Positions 52,209-56,035 of a stretch of DNA of 56,035 bases are shown here, in pieces (the stretch's first letter is position 1; each line of letters starts with the position of its first letter). Source of the DNA: Actinomycetes bacterium (lineage in GTDB: Bacteria; Actinomycetota; CADDZG01; JAHWKV01). The position numbers were made by a program, and so were the translations under genes. The stretch is taken from NCBI GenBank assembly GCA_029263075.1, contig JAJCYE010000023.1, positions 1-56,035 of the forward strand, given 5' to 3'. Below the pieces are notes generated by a model. That model saw nothing but the letters and a program-made list of their open reading frames with translations, was not told the DNA's origin and did no database searches.

Positions 52209-55028
52209 TTACAGCTTTCGAATTCGAGCGGCCAGCTTCTTGAAGTCCACCTGCCCGGAAACCGGGTCGTAGGCCCGGTGGGAGGTCCGGTTGACCAACC
52301 ACTTGTTCTTTTCCGGCTCCGCGGAGTCGGCGACGGAGAGGTTCCACGGACTGAAGACATACCCGCGCGGCACTTCGTTTCGAGCCGGCTTGATGAGGCT
52401 GTCAGCTCCGCCGACGGACGCCTTGCCCTGGTACCGGCCACGGCGGGTGATGACCTCCACCAAGTCGCCGTCTTCGATCCCCCATTGCTCCGCATCGTCA
52501 GAGTGCATTTCCACGAACTGCTCGGGCACCATGTCACGCAGTGTGCTGCTGCGAATGGTCTTGGCCGTATGGAAGTGCTCGTAGACAATGCCAAGGCCCA
52601 GCCAGACGGGATAGAGGTCCTTCTTTTCCATCTCTTCCAGGGTTAGGTCTTCATACTTCTCGACCTGATCCGGCATCTCCGGCGGCAGGGCCATGTCGCG
52701 TGCTTTCACCAAGACCTCTGGGTGGTCAATGGCATAGTAACCCTTGACGGTTCCCATCTTGCGCATGTCCTCAAAGACCTTCTTGGCTTCCGGATCGCGG
52801 TACCAGTCCACCTGCTCGCATAGGTACAGGCCCATGCGGCCTTCCTTGTCTTTGGTGCGGAAGTTCTTGTAGGGTTTCCCGCCCCACTCCTTGCCTTCCT
52901 GGCCCATGTAGCGCCGCTTGGTGCCGCCAGCCTTGGCGATCTTGTAATTCGGCGCGGGCCACTGAATGCCACGGAGCCTACGGATCTGCTCGTAAGGCGA
53001 AACCTTGTCCTTGGCTTCCACCTCCAGAATTCCCGTCAGGTCTGCATCGGAACTCTTGGAGCCTCGAATGACGGTGCGCAGCACGTCCTCCGGGTCGTAC
53101 TGCATGAGACCGCTGATCTTCTTTTTTTTGTACGGCAGCATCTTTTCGATTTGCGCGTCTGTGAATTTCCGTTTGCCGTTCTTTGTTTTGAGGAGCTTGG
53201 CAACCAGCTTGGCTTTATCGATCGCCATGTCCATGTCGGAGCGGCACTCCTTGCGCGGATTTCCCTTCTCGTCGACTGCACGCCCGACGCCATCGACCAC
53301 GTAGAGGCGTCGTTCGGAGTTGATATAGGTTCCGCCCACCCATTCGCCCCAGGTCGCCGCGGGGAATACTACGTCAGCGTAGAGGAGGTTCGGGGCGGTG
53401 CGGTAGATATCCTGAGCCACAACGAACATCTTCGTCAGTGCCGGACGAATCAGGTTATTTAAGTCCGGTTGATGGATGTGCGTGGTGTACATGTAGAACA
53501 TCGCCTTGACGTCGCCCTTAAGAGCGCGCTCGAATTGGCCGACCATGGTTCCCGGATTCTTCTGGCGGGAGGTCTCCAGCAACAGCTCCGGCGTGACGCC
53601 CCACGCGTCGGCAATGCGGCCTCGGTGCTCGGCCACGGCTTTTTTGTAGTGGTCCGGCTCCGTGTCCTTGCAGGCCAGGGGCATATTGAATGGAAGCCGG
53701 CCGGTCAGCCCTCCGGTGAGCCGTTCGCCCATGGCGTTGGGTTGCCCGGTCATAGAGAACGGGCCGGCGCCCTTGCGGCCAATGTTGCCCGTGAGGGCAT
53801 GGAGGTTGATGATGCTGATGACGTTGTGCTGCCCGTGGATGTGCTGGTTGTAGCCGATGCCCCAGAAGGAGATCACGCCACCCTTGCCGCGTTTGCGGCC
53901 GCGGATAGACGCGGCGGCGAACTTTGCGGCGATTTCTCGGATCAGTTTTGGATCAACCTTGGTCCACTTCTCCACGTCTTCAGGTTTGTAGCGTTTGGTG
54001 ACGCCTTCGATATACTTCTCCCAGCCGACCGCGTTTTTCTTGAGGAAATCAAAGTCCACGGCCTCCTTGTGATCGGTGACGATCACATGCGCGATCGCGT
54101 TGAGCACGGAGATGTCGCCGTTAATCGTGGAGACGTGATATGCTTCGTCTGGATCGTCGCCTTCGAAGCCAGCCACCGTGCCGGTGCGTCGTGGATCGGA
54201 CACGACGACGGGGACCTTGGGCTCTTTCGGATTCTTCCCTTTGGCTTTGGCGGCGTCGTAGGCGCGCTTTCGCGCCTTGACGTGATCCTGGACCCGCCAG
54301 AAGAGGATCGAGTGTGCCGCGCGGGCGTTGTGCCCCCAGAAGGTGAACATGTCCGCGTCTTCCAGGTCTTCATAGGACAGCGGCGGGGTGTCGGAACCGA
54401 AGGTCTTGAAGTAGGCTGTCACCGCTGAGGTCATACAGGTTCGCGCATTCGCCTCGATGGTATTGGAACCCAAGACGCCTTTCATGAGCTGGTTTTCGAT
54501 CCACTGCGCCTCCACGGTGAGCTGGCCGGAGCCGTACAGGCCGACACTGTTTCCGCCGTGGGTATTGTGAATCTGCGCGACCTTCTCGGCGACCAAGTGT
54601 TCGGCCTCCTCGTAGGTCGCTTTGCGCCAAACGTCTTTGTCGAAGCGGCCTTTCGTTTTGGACTCGTGTCCGGTCATGGGATCAGACATGTCCTTGCGGA
54701 CCAGGACTTCGTCCAGGCGATCCACGTAGGTGGGTTCATGCGCATTGAGCCCTTTGATGCACTGGCGTCCGCGATTCGTGGAGTGGAGAGCGTCCGCCTC
54801 GACCCGAAGGATCGTACCGTTCTTGTCCGCGTGTATGAGCGTGCCACAGCCGACGCCACAGTACGGGCATTGTGATTGCAAAGTCTTGGCGGTTTTTTTA
54901 GGCTTCTTGTCGTTCGGTTTCGCGATCGCGACCTCGCCGTTCATGGCAAGGCTCGCTCCGGCGACGGTCGCGCCCTTCAGAAGCTCTCGTCGGGATAGCG
55001 TCCACCCTTTTCGTCCTTGGCTTGGCAT
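52209..55028 (-). CDS. Periplasmic molybdopterin oxidoreductase, NapA/formate-dehydrogenase-like, Tat-exported, Cys Mo-ligand
   Basis: SRRELLKGATVAGASLAM Tat signal; CPYCGVGCGTLIHADKNG...RQCIKG 4Fe-4S motif; NARTCMTSAVTAYFKTFGSDTPP with Cys at the expected Mo-ligand site. Confidence 0.88.
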   Translation of the reverse strand: MPSQGRKGWTLSRRELLKGATVAGASLAMNGEVAIAKPNDKKPKKTAKTLQSQCPYCGVGCGTLIHADKNGTILRVEADALHSTNRGRQCIKGLNAHEPTYVDRLDEVLVRKDMSDPMTGHESKTKGRFDKDVWRKATYEEAEHLVAEKVAQIHNTHGGNSVGLYGSGQLTVEAQWIENQLMKGVLGSNTIEANARTCMTSAVTAYFKTFGSDTPPLSYEDLEDADMFTFWGHNARAAHSILFWRVQDHVKARKRAYDAAKAKGKNPKEPKVPVVVSDPRRTGTVAGFEGDDPDEAYHVSTINGDISVLNAIAHVIVTDHKEAVDFDFLKKNAVGWEKYIEGVTKRYKPEDVEKWTKVDPKLIREIAAKFAAASIRGRKRGKGGVISFWGIGYNQHIHGQHNVISIINLHALTGNIGRKGAGPFSMTGQPNAMGERLTGGLTGRLPFNMPLACKDTEPDHYKKAVAEHRGRIADAWGVTPELLLETSRQKNPGTMVGQFERALKGDVKAMFYMYTTHIHQPDLNNLIRPALTKMFVVAQDIYRTAPNLLYADVVFPAATWGEWVGGTYINSERRLYVVDGVGRAVDEKGNPRKECRSDMDMAIDKAKLVAKLLKTKNGKRKFTDAQIEKMLPYKKKKISGLMQYDPEDVLRTVIRGSKSSDADLTGILEVEAKDKVSPYEQIRRLRGIQWPAPNYKIAKAGGTKRRYMGQEGKEWGGKPYKNFRTKDKEGRMGLYLCEQVDWYRDPEAKKVFEDMRKMGTVKGYYAIDHPEVLVKARDMALPPEMPDQVEKYEDLTLEEMEKKDLYPVWLGLGIVYEHFHTAKTIRSSTLRDMVPEQFVEMHSDDAEQWGIEDGDLVEVITRRGRYQGKASVGGADSLIKPARNEVPRGYVFSPWNLSVADSAEPEKNKWLVNRTSHRAYDPVSGQVDFKKLAARIRKL

Positions 55029-55108
55029 TTGTGAATCTCCTAAAGTTGTCGACCCTATTCGTTTCGCATCGGTCCGATGCTTATATTTACTTCTCCAAAC
55101 CGCGGCGG

Positions 55109-56035
55109 TTACTCTTGGTCCAATTCCGCCTGCGCTCGTAAGAACACGATAATGTGGTTTATCTGCTCTGCGTTGAGTTGCGCCATGCCGTGGCTACGTT
55201 CGGCAACCGATTGCATAGGGGTCCCCCACCGGCCCAAGGCCATGGTCGCTTGCAGGTATCCGTCGGAGGCGACTTCGAGAAAATCTTGGTTGTTCAGCGC
55301 GGGAGCAAATCCTTCATTCCCCGACGGCCCGTGGCATTGGGCGCAGTTGCTTTCGTATAGTTTCTTACCGGTCGGGACATCGCCCTGGACCTTTCGCCAT
55401 GGAACGTCCTCACGGTCTTGCCAATCGCGGATGTAGTTGGCAATGTCGATCGCCTGTTGCGAATCCAGCTCCGCATTGCCCCCGCTGCCGATGCCCTGGG
55501 GGTCCATGGCGGTGCCTTCCCGGCCCATCATGGTCATCGCAATGATGAAGCCGTCGGTGGCGTTGTCAAGGAAGCCGGGGTTGCCCAGAGCCGGACCGAC
55601 CAAGCCGCCACCATCCTGGCCGTGACAGGGTGCGCAACGCTCGTACAAGACCTTTCCACGAGCCGCGGAGGCATTGACGTCGATCCCGCGATATTGCCTG
55701 CTCACGGGGATGTCTTCGGTGGCAAACTGTTGGCTGCGCATGAAAGCGACCACGGCGTCAAGCTCCGGATCCGTCAACTCCACGATCCCGTGCTCGCCCT
55801 TGGCCATGGCTCCCATGGCCGTTCCCGCGCGGCCTTTCTGGATCATCCGCCGGATGAACGGGTCACTGGCAATCTCCAGGAACCCTTTGCGCAAGATACC
55901 GGGAGCCAGTCCCCCTTCGCCGTAGGTGCCATGACATTGTACGCATTTCTCTTGGAAGATCTTTTGGCCCAGTAGCTCCGATCCGTAAATTTTTTCGTCA
56001 CCCAGTTGGACCGATGGAACCGTCTGCCAGGCTTT
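55109..56035 (-). CDS. Multiheme c-type cytochrome (at least three CxxCH), 5' end beyond window
   Basis: CVQCHGTYGEGGLAPG, CAPCHGQDGGGLVGPALG, CAQCHGPSGNEGFAPALN; frame open to the window end. Confidence 0.9.
   Translation of the reverse strand, partial: KAWQTVPSVQLGDEKIYGSELLGQKIFQEKCVQCHGTYGEGGLAPGILRKGFLEIASDPFIRRMIQKGRAGTAMGAMAKGEHGIVELTDPELDAVVAFMRSQQFATEDIPVSRQYRGIDVNASAARGKVLYERCAPCHGQDGGGLVGPALGNPGFLDNATDGFIIAMTMMGREGTAMDPQGIGSGGNAELDSQQAIDIANYIRDWQDREDVPWRKVQGDVPTGKKLYESNCAQCHGPSGNEGFAPALNNQDFLEVASDGYLQATMALGRWGTPMQSVAERSHGMAQLNAEQINHIIVFLRAQAELDQE

Noticed and set aside
52209-55028. Selenocysteine in the NapA/FdhA-like molybdoenzyme
   Set aside because: The Mo-ligand position reads as Cys (ARTCMTSAV) and the frame contains no internal TGA.
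1-56035. Prophage, transposon, integron, toxin-antitoxin or defence island
   Set aside because: No transposase, integrase, phage structural cluster or defence genes recognised; the MuF-like motif in the DivIVA-like protein is isolated.

Overview
The window is 56 kb of GC-rich, actinobacterial-type chromosome. I infer this from WhiB, MarP, YlbL, a SigK/RskA-like pair, DUF2342, UPF0182 and F420/LLM families. It is densely coding, with no rRNA, tRNA or CRISPR that I could recognise. Main blocks: DUF985 cupin, UPF0182, DivIVA-like, FecR-like, histidine kinase, YlbL, MarP and MreB on the minus strand; an ECF sigma/anti-sigma pair; tandem DUF4383 genes; cspA; a rhodanese-MoeB/ThiF gene; lipoate and 2-oxoacid dehydrogenase genes (lipA, fused E1, lipB, E2, then aceE and lpd); an ECF sigma factor near a Gly-rich tandem-repeat protein; a COG1964-type radical SAM gene next to an Lgt paralogue; sulfite-oxidase-like, ygfZ, nth, NERD and panB genes; and, at the right end, a molybdoenzyme with a multiheme cytochrome c. 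The strongest unusual signal is the rhodanese-MoeB/ThiF gene (17828..18991, minus). One in-frame TGA at 18068..18070 interrupts it exactly where MoeB/ThiF/Uba4 proteins carry the conserved crossover-loop Cys. The frame continues with intact conserved sequence, including the second zinc CxxC, and a bacterial-SECIS-like hairpin follows at suitable spacing. This is a candidate selenoprotein, although a nonsense mutation or sequencing error is not excluded. Other leads are a DivIVA-domain protein ending in a phage MuF-like Cys/His motif, the radical SAM/Lgt pair, a microprotein with its own terminator, an Arg-rich ORF coupled to cspA, and an uncharacterised molybdoenzyme/triheme cytochrome operon. 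All family calls come from reading motifs by eye; no database search was run.
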